Shown piece by piece: positions 7,055-16,018 of a stretch of 64,000 nucleotides of DNA. The notes below the pieces were generated by a model. The model worked only from the letters and a program-made list of their open reading frames with translations. It did not search any database and had not been told where the DNA came from. Source of the stretch: Christensenella minuta (GTDB lineage Bacteria > Bacillota > Clostridia > Christensenellales > Christensenellaceae). A program made the position numbers and the translations under genes. The stretch's first letter is position 1. Every line of letters begins with the position of its first letter. The stretch lies in assembly GCF_003628755.1 (NCBI RefSeq), contig NZ_CP029256.1:1011585-1075584 (forward strand), written 5' to 3'.

Positions 7055-8302
7055 CTATTCGGCGTTTCGGCCTATAAATGCCGCCCGCACTTTGTCAAAC
7101 CATATTTTCTGGCTCGGATAGAGCCCATAATATCCCGAAAAAACATAACTGACCGCACATGCTAGGAGGAAAAACAAACCAGCTCCCGATCCGAATACTT
7201 CCAGCCCCAGAACAAATGCGGTCAGGGGACAGTTTACCGCTCCGCAAAATACCGCTACAAGCCCAACTCCGGCGCCCATGGACGGAGAAAGACCTAGTAA
7301 ATTCCCGGCAAAGCTGCCAAAAGTCGCCCCAACGACAAAAGTAGGAACAATTTCCCCGCCTTTAAACCCCGCGCTGATCGTAAGGGAGGTAAACGCAATC
7401 TTCCATAAAAAGTCCTGCGGCGCGGAGGTGCCTTTTACCGCTGCGCCGATCAGCCCAATGCTGTCCCCGTTATACAAGTTGTTCCCCACCAGATATGTAA
7501 GGCCCACAATAATAAGCCCGCCAACTATAACGCGGGAAATTTTACCAGGGAAAACATGCTCATAAAACTGCTTCGATTTGCGAAGCGCAATACAAAACAA
7601 AATGCTGACAAGCCCGCACAGCGCTGCCAGGACAGCAATTTGCAGGATCGATACCGGTCCCAGCCCGGGAACATCCTTCAGTGTATACCGCGGGAAATCA
7701 ATATGAAACGCAGAGGCAATCATAAAGCCTACGACAGATGACAGCGCGCAGGGCAGGATGGCCGAATAATAAACTACGCCAACGCCCACAAGCTCCAACG
7801 CCAATACAATCGCCGTCACAGGCGTCCCTACCACGGCTGCAAAGCCGGCGCTGATCCCGCACATAATCATGATTTTCTTTTCCTTCGCGCCCATGTGAAA
7901 CAGCCTGCCCAGACTGGACGCAAGTCCTCCGCCAAGCTGGATTGCCGCCCCTTCCGTCCCGACAGAGCCGCCAAATGCGCGCGTAATCAGCGTGCTGACA
8001 AAGATAAGCGGCACCATAACGGTGGGGATACGGTCCGTTCTCCGCACGGAGAAAATCACAGTATCCGTTCCATTGTCGTGACTCTTTTTGCACCAACGGT
8101 AGAACAATACAATGCAGACCCCGCCAACCGGCAGCAGCCAGATCATCCAATTATGTTCCATGAAAAATTGTGAGCTTTGATTAATCAGGATGCAAAAAAC
8201 AGAGCCAACGGTTCCAGCCGCGGCTCCCACTGCGGCTGAGCATATGACCCATTTCAAAAAAGCCTTCAGATATGGCGCTGCGTTGCTCCAAAATTTTTGC
8301 AT
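7055..8302 (-). CDS. CLC-family ion channel/transporter, atypical selectivity filter
   Basis: Polytopic CLC protein of 415 residues. The start is set at 8302, the only Met before the first membrane helix; the Shine-Dalgarno site there is weak. Conserved CLC elements are GSVGTEGAAIQ (gating-glutamate loop) and FKGGEIVPTFVVGA. The family's GSGIP anion-filter motif is not visible; its place is occupied by a GTDTV sequence. Loss of GSGIP, together with the SGYYGLYPSQ C-terminus, recalls the CLC-F fluoride/proton antiporters, but no fluoride riboswitch was seen. The transported anion is therefore open: chloride or fluoride. Confidence 0.8.
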   Translation of the reverse strand: MQKFWSNAAPYLKAFLKWVICSAAVGAAAGTVGSVFCILINQSSQFFMEHNWMIWLLPVGGVCIVLFYRWCKKSHDNGTDTVIFSVRRTDRIPTVMVPLIFVSTLITRAFGGSVGTEGAAIQLGGGLASSLGRLFHMGAKEKKIMIMCGISAGFAAVVGTPVTAIVLALELVGVGVVYYSAILPCALSSVVGFMIASAFHIDFPRYTLKDVPGLGPVSILQIAVLAALCGLVSILFCIALRKSKQFYEHVFPGKISRVIVGGLIIVGLTYLVGNNLYNGDSIGLIGAAVKGTSAPQDFLWKIAFTSLTISAGFKGGEIVPTFVVGATFGSFAGNLLGLSPSMGAGVGLVAVFCGAVNCPLTAFVLGLEVFGSGAGLFFLLACAVSYVFSGYYGLYPSQKIWFDKVRAAFIGRNAE

Positions 8303-8355
8303 GCGAACCGACCATCCATTCTTTCTTATGTTACCCTTGAAGGCTTGCTTATAAA

Positions 8356-8382
8356 CAAAAACGGGCCTTATATAAGGCCTGT
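8356..8382 (-). terminator. Terminator after the phosphodiesterase gene
   Basis: Palindromic stem GGCCTTATATAAGGCC followed on the minus strand by a GTTTTTGTTT run. It ends the rph-rdgB-phosphodiesterase unit before the CLC gene. Confidence 0.75.
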
Positions 8383-8385
8383 CCT

Positions 8386-8874
8386 TTATATTTTTAACGT
8401 TCTCAATTTGGGAACAACGCCCATTCTTCCAATCAGCAGTGTCGCATAACAGATTGTCCCGTCCGGGGACGCTCCGGCGCTTCCCGGGTTCACCAGCCAT
8501 AGGCTATCTTCGTACTCACAATATTGCCTGTGCGTATGCCCGAACAATGCGGCTGTTGCCCCGCACTCCTTGGCGTGGTAAAATAATCTGTCATACGAAT
8601 ATTTCACTTTGTAAAAGTGTCCGTGCGTAAGTAATATCTTCTGCCCTGCCAGCACGATCTCATCCTCTGTATTGCCCGCGTCGCCTGCGTCGCAGTTCCC
8701 TTTTACGCAAATCACCTTAGCATTCGCATTCTGGTCGATATAGCGTGCATCCGCTATATTATCTCCCAAATGAAAGACATATTCCACATTTCGGTTCTGC
8801 CCAAGCACTGCGTCAATCGCGCTCCTGTTTCCATGCGTATCGCTCAGCACAAGGGCGTGTATATACTGTTCCAC
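8386..8874 (-). CDS. YfcE/MJ0936-family metallophosphodiesterase
   Basis: Small calcineurin-like phosphodiesterase of 162 residues. It shows SDTHGN near residues 12-17, HLGD near 36-39, KGNCD near 58-62, THGH and GHTHR, the full set of metal ligands for a two-metal active site. It probably hydrolyses small phosphodiesters; the natural substrate of this family is poorly defined. The start is GTG at 8872-8874, immediately after the rdgB stop, with an AGGAG site inside the rdgB end. The third gene of an rph-rdgB-phosphodiesterase operon, an arrangement common in Firmicutes. Confidence 0.9.
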   Translation of the reverse strand: MEQYIHALVLSDTHGNRSAIDAVLGQNRNVEYVFHLGDNIADARYIDQNANAKVICVKGNCDAGDAGNTEDEIVLAGQKILLTHGHFYKVKYSYDRLFYHAKECGATAALFGHTHRQYCEYEDSLWLVNPGSAGASPDGTICYATLLIGRMGVVPKLRTLKI

Positions 8875-9459
8875 CTACATCTCCTGCACTTTTTCCTGAA
8901 GCTTTTTCAATGCCTTTGCACGATGGCTGATCTTGTTCTTAACCTCCGGCGGAATCTCTGCAAAGGTCTGTCCATATTCTTCGACATAAAATAAGGGATC
9001 ATAGCCAAACCCGTTTTCTCCGCGCGGCTCGTCGATAATTTTCCCCTCCGCGCGTTCTTCTACGTACAGCTTTTCTTTTCCTCCGTTTGCAAGCACCAGC
9101 GCGCACACGAACCATGCCCGGCGGTTATCCTGGTCCTTAACCAACGAAAGGAGCTTAACATTATTCTTTTCATCAGTCGCTCCTTCCCCGGAAAAACGGG
9201 CCGAATATATCCCAGGCGCCATATCAAGCGCTTCCACGCACAGTCCGGAGTCGTCCGCCAAAACATCGCCTTCCACCATTTCGCTGATTTCTACCGCTTT
9301 CTTCCGCGCATTCGCATGGAAGCTGTCCCCATCCTCTACCACATCAGCTACAATCCCGGCATCCTTTAAAGATTTGATTTCATCATAAAAATTTCCAAGG
9401 ATCGCTTTGATTTCCCTGACCTTCCCCTGGTTATTGGTCGCGATAATCAGCTGTTTCAT
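8875..9459 (-). CDS. rdgB: XTP/dITP diphosphatase (HAM1/RdgB family)
   Basis: House-cleaning pyrophosphatase that hydrolyses non-canonical purine nucleotides (dITP, XTP) to monophosphates, keeping them out of DNA and RNA. It is 194 residues, normal length. Family motifs are ATNNQGKVREI at the N-terminus, LADDSGLCVEAL near residue 67 and GENGFGYDPLF near 145. Its ATG overlaps the rph stop (ATGA), so translation is coupled to RNase PH. The same pairing is seen in many Firmicutes. Confidence 0.95.
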   Translation of the reverse strand: MKQLIIATNNQGKVREIKAILGNFYDEIKSLKDAGIVADVVEDGDSFHANARKKAVEISEMVEGDVLADDSGLCVEALDMAPGIYSARFSGEGATDEKNNVKLLSLVKDQDNRRAWFVCALVLANGGKEKLYVEERAEGKIIDEPRGENGFGYDPLFYVEEYGQTFAEIPPEVKNKISHRAKALKKLQEKVQEM

Positions 9460-10181
9460 ATTATAATTCCCTCTTTCTTCAAAATTTCCTTCTGCCGCGC
9501 GATGATTTCATGTATCCCTTTCTTGCACAGGGCCATCAGCGTCATAAACTCCTCTTCCGTAACCGTGCGCTTCTCTCCGCATATTTGTATTTCTCCGATA
9601 TTTCCGTCATCTGCCGCAACCATATTCATATCCGCCTGCGCGCCGCTGTCTTCCGTATAACAAAGGTCAAGCAACGGAGTGTCTTCCACAATCCCCGCCG
9701 ATACAGCAGCAACATGCTTAGTGAGCGGAAATTTTGCAAGCAGGCCTTTTTTCACAGCCTTATCAACACAAAGGGCAGCGGCAATAAACGCCCCGCTGAT
9801 CGAAGCTGTGCGCGTTCCTCCGTCCGCGTTCAGTACGTCACAGTCAATATATACCGTGTACTCGCCCATTCCTTCGAAGCTGCATATGCTGCGCAGCGAA
9901 CGGCCGATCAGCCGCTGTATTTCTACGCCCCGTCCATCCTGTTTTGCGCCGTCGCGCCTTTTTCGGTGCGGCGTCGAAGCCGGCATCATCGAATACTCTG
10001 CCGTCAGCCATCCGTTGCCCGTTTCCGCAAGGAAGGGCGGCACGCCCTTCTCCAGCATTGCCGTACATAGGACCTGTGTATTCCCGGTGCCGATCAGCAC
10101 GCTCCCGTGTGCATTTTTCAATATATTCGCCTCGATGCTCAGGGGCCGCAGTTCATCCGGTTTTCTTCCGTTTTCTCTCAT
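9456..10181 (-). CDS. rph: Ribonuclease PH
   Basis: Phosphorolytic 3'-5' exoribonuclease that trims tRNA 3' ends; it acts as a hexamer of dimers. The protein is 241 residues if started at ATG 10181, where GGGAG lies 6 nt upstream and the sequence opens with the typical RENGRKPDELRP. Upstream in-frame ATGs at 10187, 10211 and 10238 would add residues not found in the family. Motifs include GSVLIGTGNTQVLCTA and RIGRSLRS-type phosphate binding (here IGRSLRS), and DCDVLNADGGTRTA. It heads the rph-rdgB-phosphodiesterase operon, divergent from rqcH. Confidence 0.95.
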   Translation of the reverse strand: MRENGRKPDELRPLSIEANILKNAHGSVLIGTGNTQVLCTAMLEKGVPPFLAETGNGWLTAEYSMMPASTPHRKRRDGAKQDGRGVEIQRLIGRSLRSICSFEGMGEYTVYIDCDVLNADGGTRTASISGAFIAAALCVDKAVKKGLLAKFPLTKHVAAVSAGIVEDTPLLDLCYTEDSGAQADMNMVAADDGNIGEIQICGEKRTVTEEEFMTLMALCKKGIHEIIARQKEILKKEGIII

Positions 10182-10248
10182 GGTCATCTCCCGTTTATTT
10201 GCTTCGTCCATTTTAGCACAATTCCTGTGCTCACACAATCGGATGTGG

Positions 10249-10254
10249 TATAAT
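10249..10254 (+). promoter_or_regulatory. Extended -10 promoter of rqcH
   Basis: TGGTATAAT gives an extended -10 element with TATAAT at 10249-10254; no good -35 is seen. The leader is very short, with a CGGAGG site before ATG 10275. Confidence 0.6.
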
Positions 10255-10274
10255 AATGAAACGGAGGATGCTTT

Positions 10275-12032
10275 ATGACACTTGATGGTTTAACGTTACA
10301 TATGTGTGTAGGCGAACTGAAACAACGGTGCGACGGCGCTAAAATACAAAAGGTGCTGATGCCCGGCAAAGAAGAAGTCGTGCTCCAGCTCTATTCCGCT
10401 GTGGAAGGCACGCTTCGTTTGGTACTGAATGCGGACGCGGGCGACTGTGCCCTCTACCTTACGCGCACCACGAAGGCAAATCCCAAGGTGCCGCCGGTCT
10501 TTTGTATGTTCCTGCGTAAATACCTGACCGGAGCCCGCATTGCTGACATTGAACAGCGCGGTCTTGACCGTGTCGTCATCTTTACGCTCGAAACAAAAGA
10601 CGAGCTTCTCCATCCCATTACGCTTAGGCTTGTGATCGAAATTATGGGCAAGTATTCCAATATTATCCTTACGGATGCAAACGATAAGATCCTTGACAGC
10701 ATCCGGCGTGTATCTGTGGATATGAGCAGCAAACGGCAAGTTTTGCCTGGGGTGCGGTACGAAAATCCGCCCCAGACGAAGTTCGATCCCCTTGCGCTTT
10801 CCCCCACAACGCTTGCAGAGGTTCTTGCGACGCATAAAGACACCAAAATCATCAACCATATGGCTTCTGCTTTTGACGGCATTTCGCTGCAAACCGCGCA
10901 GGAAATCCTGCAGCGTTCTGGAATCGGCATGGTTCTTACGTCCGAATTGTCGCCGAAGCTGACGGAGCGGCTTGCTGAAAGCATGCGCGGTTTTCTGCAC
11001 CAAGCTGTCTCCGAGCCCGCGCCATGCGTACAGTTCAACGCAGACAGAATGCCCGTCTTTTTTTCGTGCATTCCCTATGAAACCTACCCGGCGGAAATGC
11101 GGAAGGCTTTCTCAACCGTCAATGAGACGCTGGATTTTTATTATGGACAGCGCCTGCTGATTTCTCGCTTAAGGCAGCAAAAGGAAGCTCTTTACAAAAC
11201 GCTTCATAAGATTTATGTTAAACTGCAAAAGCTGATTGGCATATATGAAGCTACTCTGCGCGACGCCGCCAAAGAGCAAAGGCTGCAAAAGCGCGCCGAT
11301 CTCATCACCGCCAATATTTACCGGCTAAAAAAGGGCATGAAGGATTTTGAGGCGGTGGATTACGAAACCGGTGAAACGGTCACGGTTCCCCTCGACGTTT
11401 CGCGAACACCGCAGGAAACAGCGCAAAAACTTTATAAAAAGATCAGCAAGCTGAAAACCGCATCCGCAATCAGCTCGAAAAAGCTGGCGGATGCCTATGA
11501 GGAAGAGGATTTCCTGGCGGGAGCGCTTCACTTCACGGAAAACGCGGAAACTCCGGAGGATATTGACGATATCCGGCATACGCTTGTACGTGCAGGCTAT
11601 CTCTCTGCGCCGTCCAAAGGCAGGAAGGAGCCGGAAATGCAGTCCCGGCCGCTTCGTTTTCTGTCTCCTGGAGGTTATGATATCTACGTCGGCAAAAATG
11701 ACAGGCAGAACGACCAGCTCACTATGCGTACCGCTTCAAAGGATGATATTTGGTTTCATGCGCAGAAAATCCCTGGTTCTCACGTGCTTCTGGTCACAGG
11801 CGGCGTGCCGCTCGACGATATTGACGACGAAACCATCGTTATGGCGGCCGAGCTGGCAGCGGCGCATTCACGCGCCCGCCATGCCGGAAAAACCCCCGTC
11901 GACTATACACAGCGGAAAAACCTCAAGAAGCCTCCGTCCGCACGTCCGGGCAAAGTGATCTACGACGATTATTTTACCGTCTATGTGGATGCCCATAAGG
12001 GTTCCCTCTACAAACCCGCGGAGGAAAACTGA
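10275..12032 (+). CDS. rqcH: NFACT-family ribosome quality control protein RqcH
   Basis: Homologue of bacterial RqcH (formerly annotated fibronectin-binding protein FbpA), 585 residues. It binds stalled 50S-peptidyl-tRNA complexes and directs alanine-tail addition that marks the nascent chain for degradation. Order of domains: NFACT-N (1 to about 250), helix-hairpin-helix and a coiled coil near 300-430, and the NFACT-R domain at the C-terminus with DIWFHAQKIPGSHVLL. The N-terminal MTLDGLTLHM matches the family start. It overlaps the next gene by 1 nt, suggesting coupled translation with that unknown protein. Confidence 0.92.
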   Translation: MTLDGLTLHMCVGELKQRCDGAKIQKVLMPGKEEVVLQLYSAVEGTLRLVLNADAGDCALYLTRTTKANPKVPPVFCMFLRKYLTGARIADIEQRGLDRVVIFTLETKDELLHPITLRLVIEIMGKYSNIILTDANDKILDSIRRVSVDMSSKRQVLPGVRYENPPQTKFDPLALSPTTLAEVLATHKDTKIINHMASAFDGISLQTAQEILQRSGIGMVLTSELSPKLTERLAESMRGFLHQAVSEPAPCVQFNADRMPVFFSCIPYETYPAEMRKAFSTVNETLDFYYGQRLLISRLRQQKEALYKTLHKIYVKLQKLIGIYEATLRDAAKEQRLQKRADLITANIYRLKKGMKDFEAVDYETGETVTVPLDVSRTPQETAQKLYKKISKLKTASAISSKKLADAYEEEDFLAGALHFTENAETPEDIDDIRHTLVRAGYLSAPSKGRKEPEMQSRPLRFLSPGGYDIYVGKNDRQNDQLTMRTASKDDIWFHAQKIPGSHVLLVTGGVPLDDIDDETIVMAAELAAAHSRARHAGKTPVDYTQRKNLKKPPSARPGKVIYDDYFTVYVDAHKGSLYKPAEEN

Positions 12033-12634
12033 TGGATATCAGAGATGAAATCTACGATCTGTTTACGGAAGGAATCGACCGGAATGAGAACCGGAACCTT
12101 TCCATCCCGGATCGGTATATCATTAAGCGGGGGCATTCTCCCAATGGCTGGTATTCCTTATCCAACAAAGACCGTATCCGCCTCCAGCTTTCTCCCGTAG
12201 CGGGTAATTGGGAGTATGTTCAGCTCAATGGCCACATGTTTTTATGGTACAGCGGCGACATATTAAAAAAGCTGATCGCTTATGCAGATTATCCCGACGA
12301 AAGCACGCGCGCTTATTTTGAAGGAGATTTTCATATCACCTCCATCATACGCCGCAGGATTCCGCCTACCGTACTGACAAGGAAATATTGCAAAATTTGT
12401 GCCGATAACCTTTTCGGGCGGGAAATACGCAGTTTTTATGTGAATCTTGGCGAAAAAGGAATTGGCGATGGCTTCTGTGATATACGGTTATATGATAAGG
12501 GCCTTTTTTCCCGCATTGCCCTCCCCAAAAAGATCGACGCCATCTGGTCTTTCAATAAGTGGTTCCAGCATGGCCTGCGTTTCCACGCCCCACAATACAA
12601 GCCGCTTCCCAAAAATGTAAAGAACCGCGGATAA
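12032..12634 (+). CDS. Unknown protein co-transcribed with rqcH
   Basis: Hypothetical soluble protein of 200 residues, not recognised. The A of its ATG is the last base of the rqcH TGA, so it is translated by coupling and probably shares rqcH expression. It has no signal peptide or membrane segment. The composition is rich in aromatic and basic residues, with one CKIC pair near residue 120 that alone is too little for a zinc site. A role linked to ribosome rescue is only an inference from its position. A terminator follows. Confidence 0.8.
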   Translation: MDIRDEIYDLFTEGIDRNENRNLSIPDRYIIKRGHSPNGWYSLSNKDRIRLQLSPVAGNWEYVQLNGHMFLWYSGDILKKLIAYADYPDESTRAYFEGDFHITSIIRRRIPPTVLTRKYCKICADNLFGREIRSFYVNLGEKGIGDGFCDIRLYDKGLFSRIALPKKIDAIWSFNKWFQHGLRFHAPQYKPLPKNVKNRG

Positions 12635-12652
12635 ATCCGCGGCTCTTTTTTC
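12621..12652. terminator. Bidirectional terminator between the rqcH unit and pyrE
   Basis: Stem CCGCGGAT/ATCCGCGG followed by a T-run on the plus strand; on the minus strand the arm is followed by a mixed T-rich stretch. It lies between convergent genes. Confidence 0.85.
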
Positions 12653-12659
12653 TGTTATG

Positions 12660-13244
12660 TTATTTTACCGGAAGCTTCCTGCTTCCCGGTTTCACGAGCG
12701 GCGCACCCGTTGTACAGACCGGGCATTCGTCCGGTTCGTAGGATTTGACTTCCATAGAAAGCACCGCGCGGAAGGGCACGCCAAAATCCACTCCGCCCGC
12801 ACTGCGGTCAACGACGCTTCCCACTCCGACAACTTCGGCTCCCATTTCGTTAAGCAACGCAATCACTTCTTTCACAGAGCCACCCGTCGTGACAACGTCT
12901 TCTGTCACAAGAACCCTGGCCCCCTGTTCCACGGTAAAGCCGCGGCGCAAGGTCATCTTTCCATTCTCACGTTCCGCAAAAATATTTTTTGCGCCAAGCT
13001 GCCTTGACATTTCATAAGCCATGATAATTCCGCCGATTGCCGGGCCGATTACAAGGTCGATCTCCATATCGGAAAACTGCTCCGCGAGCTGAGCGCAGAT
13101 TTTTTCCGATACATCCGGATATTGAAACAGCTTTGCGCACTGCATATATTGATCGGAATGCCTACCCGACGTCAGCAGGAAATGGCCCTCCAGCATCACT
13201 TCTTTTTCTTTGAAAATCGCAATAATTTCTTCTTGTGTCATCAT
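12660..13244 (-). CDS. pyrE: Orotate phosphoribosyltransferase
   Basis: Transfers the phosphoribosyl group from PRPP to orotate, giving OMP, step 5 of UMP synthesis. 194 residues. The PRPP-binding motif is [13 protein letters not shown] near residues 111-123, and [14 protein letters not shown] occurs near the N-terminus. It is the last gene of the pyr operon, 15 nt after pyrD. The C-terminus holds two Cys (CPVC), a small feature seen in the longer clostridial PyrE type. Confidence 0.95.
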   Translation of the reverse strand: MMTQEEIIAIFKEKEVMLEGHFLLTSGRHSDQYMQCAKLFQYPDVSEKICAQLAEQFSDMEIDLVIGPAIGGIIMAYEMSRQLGAKNIFAERENGKMTLRRGFTVEQGARVLVTEDVVTTGGSVKEVIALLNEMGAEVVGVGSVVDRSAGGVDFGVPFRAVLSMEVKSYEPDECPVCTTGAPLVKPGSRKLPVK

Positions 13245-13259
13245 TTCAAGATACCCTCC

Positions 13260-14174
13260 TCATTCTATATTCAGCGAACCGGCCAGCTCGCAGATCCGCT
13301 CCAATCCGGCCTTTCCAGCAAACCGTTCCAGCTCAAAGCCGATCTCTTCCGCCGCCGAAGGATTACGCATCGTCGCCGTCCCTACCATCACGGCGTCTGC
13401 CCCGGCGATCATAAATTCCGCGGCGTCCTCTCCCGTCATGATACCGCCCATACCAATAATCGGCAGCCCCAGATTCGCCCTATAAACTTCCCAAACCATC
13501 CGCAGGGCCACAGGCTTTATTGCCGGCCCTGAAAGCCCTCCTGTCACATTGGCAAGAACCGGCTTCCTTGTAGCCGCATTAACCGCCATCCCAGTGATGG
13601 TATTAATCAGGGACAGTGCATCCGCGCCGCCATCCGCAGCCGCCTTTGCCATGTCCGCAATATGGGTCACATTGGGTGTTAATTTCACGATTAGAGGTTT
13701 CTTGGAAATTTTTTTCACTTCCTCTACCACCCTGCGCAGCGTCCTTTCGTCCGTTCCAAAATTCACGCCGCCATGTTTCACGTTGGGACAGGAAACATTG
13801 ACCTCAAAAAGATCGATTGCCGTGTCGTTCAGGCGTTCCGCAACATAGATGTAATCTTCCACGCATGCGCCGGCAATATTGGCAATTTTCACGGTATCGA
13901 TATCCTTTATGCGGGGCCACGCCGTCCGCAGAAATTCATCGACGCCAGGGTTCTGGAGCCCAACCGAATTCAGGATGCCGCTCGCCGTCTCCGCGATACG
14001 CACAGGAGGATTCCCCATACGCGGTTCCCGCGTCAGCGCTTTCAAGGTAAACGCCCCAAGCCGTGAGAGGTCCATATAAAGCCCGTATTCTTCAGCGAAT
14101 CCAAATGTCCCCGATGCGGTAATAATGGGATTTTTCAGCTCTACACCCGCAATGTTTACGCGCATATCAGTCAT
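13260..14174 (-). CDS. pyrD: Dihydroorotate dehydrogenase B, catalytic subunit
   Basis: FMN-containing class 1B subunit, 304 residues, that oxidises dihydroorotate to orotate and passes electrons through PyrK to NAD+. The start is placed at ATG 14174, overlapping the pyrK stop by 8 nt, with a GGGAGGTG site upstream; longer in-frame starts would run deep into pyrK. Motifs: NPIITASGTFGF, NVSCPNVKHGG with the class-1 catalytic Cys, KLTPNVTHI, GGLSGPAIKP and IIGMGGI. Partnership with PyrK confirms the NAD-dependent type. Confidence 0.96.
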   Translation of the reverse strand: MTDMRVNIAGVELKNPIITASGTFGFAEEYGLYMDLSRLGAFTLKALTREPRMGNPPVRIAETASGILNSVGLQNPGVDEFLRTAWPRIKDIDTVKIANIAGACVEDYIYVAERLNDTAIDLFEVNVSCPNVKHGGVNFGTDERTLRRVVEEVKKISKKPLIVKLTPNVTHIADMAKAAADGGADALSLINTITGMAVNAATRKPVLANVTGGLSGPAIKPVALRMVWEVYRANLGLPIIGMGGIMTGEDAAEFMIAGADAVMVGTATMRNPSAAEEIGFELERFAGKAGLERICELAGSLNIE

Positions 14175-14943
14175 AAAGCGAATCCACCTCCCTGATGTCG
14201 AAAACGGGGCCTTGCAGGCATACTTTCTTATATTGGCCGCCAACCTTGCATACGCATGTCGCACAGCCACCGGTTCCGCAGCCCATATGCTGTTCCAGGG
14301 AGACAAACGTGGGAATATCCCCTGCCGCCTTTGCAAGTGACTTAAAAAACACATGCGGTCCGCACGCAAGGATCACATCCGGCGGTCCGCTCTCTTCGAG
14401 TTCCGCACGCAACACATCGGTGCAGAAGCCCCGGGTGCAATAGCTGCCGTCGTCGGTTGTGATATGCGTTTTTGCAAACAATTCAAAATCATGCGCTTCA
14501 TAAACGTATTCCCGGTTTCGGTATCCCAGAAACGCGGTATATTCCCGGTCCGGATATTTACAGTAAAGCGATTTTAAGGGCGCGATCCCGATCCCGCCGC
14601 CAACCAGCCACACCTTTTTCATGTTGTCCGCAAGCTGGAATCCATTCCCCAGCGGCATCAGTACATCGAGCGTATCTCCCGCGCGGACAAGCGAAAGAAG
14701 CTTCGTCCCCTTGCCAACAGTGTTATAGGCCAGGTGAACTTCCTTTTTTCCGAAATCTACATAGTTAATACTGATCGGCCTGCGCAGCAAAAGCTCTTTT
14801 GCATTCGGTATTTCAATGTGTGCAAACTGTCCTGGCCGGTAAAGCCGCAGGAAATCCTCTGTGCACGTAAGCTTCATCAGATAGGTATTCTGTGCAATCA
14901 GGTCGTTTGCGAGAACCTGCTCGGTAAAATGTTTTTTAATCAT
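14167..14943 (-). CDS. pyrK: Dihydroorotate dehydrogenase B, electron transfer subunit
   Basis: FAD and [2Fe-2S] protein of 258 residues that links PyrD to NAD+. The ferredoxin-reductase fold shows RPISINY for FAD binding and VGGGIGIAPL for NAD. The cluster is carried by the four Cys of MGCGTGGCATCVC and the later VCLQGPVF. Its ATG overlaps the carA stop (ATGA), and its end overlaps pyrD, so all three are translationally coupled. Confidence 0.96.
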   Translation of the reverse strand: MIKKHFTEQVLANDLIAQNTYLMKLTCTEDFLRLYRPGQFAHIEIPNAKELLLRRPISINYVDFGKKEVHLAYNTVGKGTKLLSLVRAGDTLDVLMPLGNGFQLADNMKKVWLVGGGIGIAPLKSLYCKYPDREYTAFLGYRNREYVYEAHDFELFAKTHITTDDGSYCTRGFCTDVLRAELEESGPPDVILACGPHVFFKSLAKAAGDIPTFVSLEQHMGCGTGGCATCVCKVGGQYKKVCLQGPVFDIREVDSLYD

Positions 14944-16004
14944 GACCTTCTCTTCCTGTCAATGAGCTCGATGAATTCGTCGAACAGGTAGGCCGTATCT
15001 TCCGGCCCAGGCGCCGCTTCCGGATGGAATTGAACCGTAAACATCGGATAACCGATATATTTTACGCCTTCAATCGTCTGATCGTTCCAGTTTTTGTGCG
15101 AAACGACCGCGCATGCCGGGAGTGACCGGCTCATAATCGTATATCCGTGATTCTGCGAGGTAATATACACCTTGTTTTTCTGCATATCCTTCACGGGATG
15201 ATTTGCTCCCCGGTGGCCGTATTTCAATTTTTCCGTATCCGCCCCCATGGCAAGCGCCACAAGCTGGTGGCCGAGACAAATGCCAAAAATCGGCAGCTTG
15301 CCGATCAGCTGCTTCAGATTTTCAATGATCTCCGTGTTCACCTTCGGGTCTCCCGGCCCGTTGGTCAGCATCAGGCCGTCAAAGCCGCCCGCAATGATTT
15401 CCTGCGGGTTGGTCCGGGCCGGGAACACCGTAAGTGCACACCCGCGTTTTTCAAGGCTGCGAAGGATATTGCGTTTCAGTCCAAAATCGAGCACCGCCAC
15501 CTTACGCTCTCCCGTGCAATACTGGTATTTCTCCGCACAGGTCGTCTCGTCGACCGGGCGCTCCACCTCAAACACCTTCATTTCCTCGATCTGGTGAACG
15601 GACGGAGGCACCTGCGTAATGATGCCGTGCATCGTCCCCTTATCGCGCAGCTTCCGCGTCAATTCGCGCGTATCGATGCCCGCAAGACCAACGATATCAT
15701 AGCGCTCCAAATATTCCTGCAGGGTTTCCCGGCAATTCCAGTTGGAAGGCTCTTTACAAAGCTCACGCATGACGAACGCGCGTACCTGCGGCCCCGAAGA
15801 CTCCGAGATCGTTTCATCGATCCCGTAATTCCCGATCATCGGATAAGTCATCGTTACAATTTGTCCGCAATAGGAAGGATCGGTCAGGACCTCCTGATAT
15901 CCTGTCATGCCCGTATTGAATACGACCTCTCCCATAATATCAACTTTTGCTCCAAAGGCTTCCCCTTTGAATATCGTTCCGTCTTCCAGTGTCAGATACG
16001 CCAT
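14940..16004 (-). CDS. carA: Carbamoyl phosphate synthase small (glutaminase) subunit
   Basis: Glutamine amidotransferase subunit, 354 residues, that releases ammonia for the CarB synthetase. The class I amidotransferase domain has the nucleophile in FGICLGHQLVA near residue 240 and the His/Glu pair in FTVQFHPEAAPGP. The N-terminal domain has the usual GTIFKGEAFG and DPSYCGQIV elements. The partner carB is not next to it, which is unusual: the gene is followed directly by pyrK. It lies 14 nt after pyrF. Confidence 0.95.
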   Translation of the reverse strand: MAYLTLEDGTIFKGEAFGAKVDIMGEVVFNTGMTGYQEVLTDPSYCGQIVTMTYPMIGNYGIDETISESSGPQVRAFVMRELCKEPSNWNCRETLQEYLERYDIVGLAGIDTRELTRKLRDKGTMHGIITQVPPSVHQIEEMKVFEVERPVDETTCAEKYQYCTGERKVAVLDFGLKRNILRSLEKRGCALTVFPARTNPQEIIAGGFDGLMLTNGPGDPKVNTEIIENLKQLIGKLPIFGICLGHQLVALAMGADTEKLKYGHRGANHPVKDMQKNKVYITSQNHGYTIMSRSLPACAVVSHKNWNDQTIEGVKYIGYPMFTVQFHPEAAPGPEDTAYLFDEFIELIDRKRRS

Positions 16005-16018
16005 TGTCTTATGCTCCC

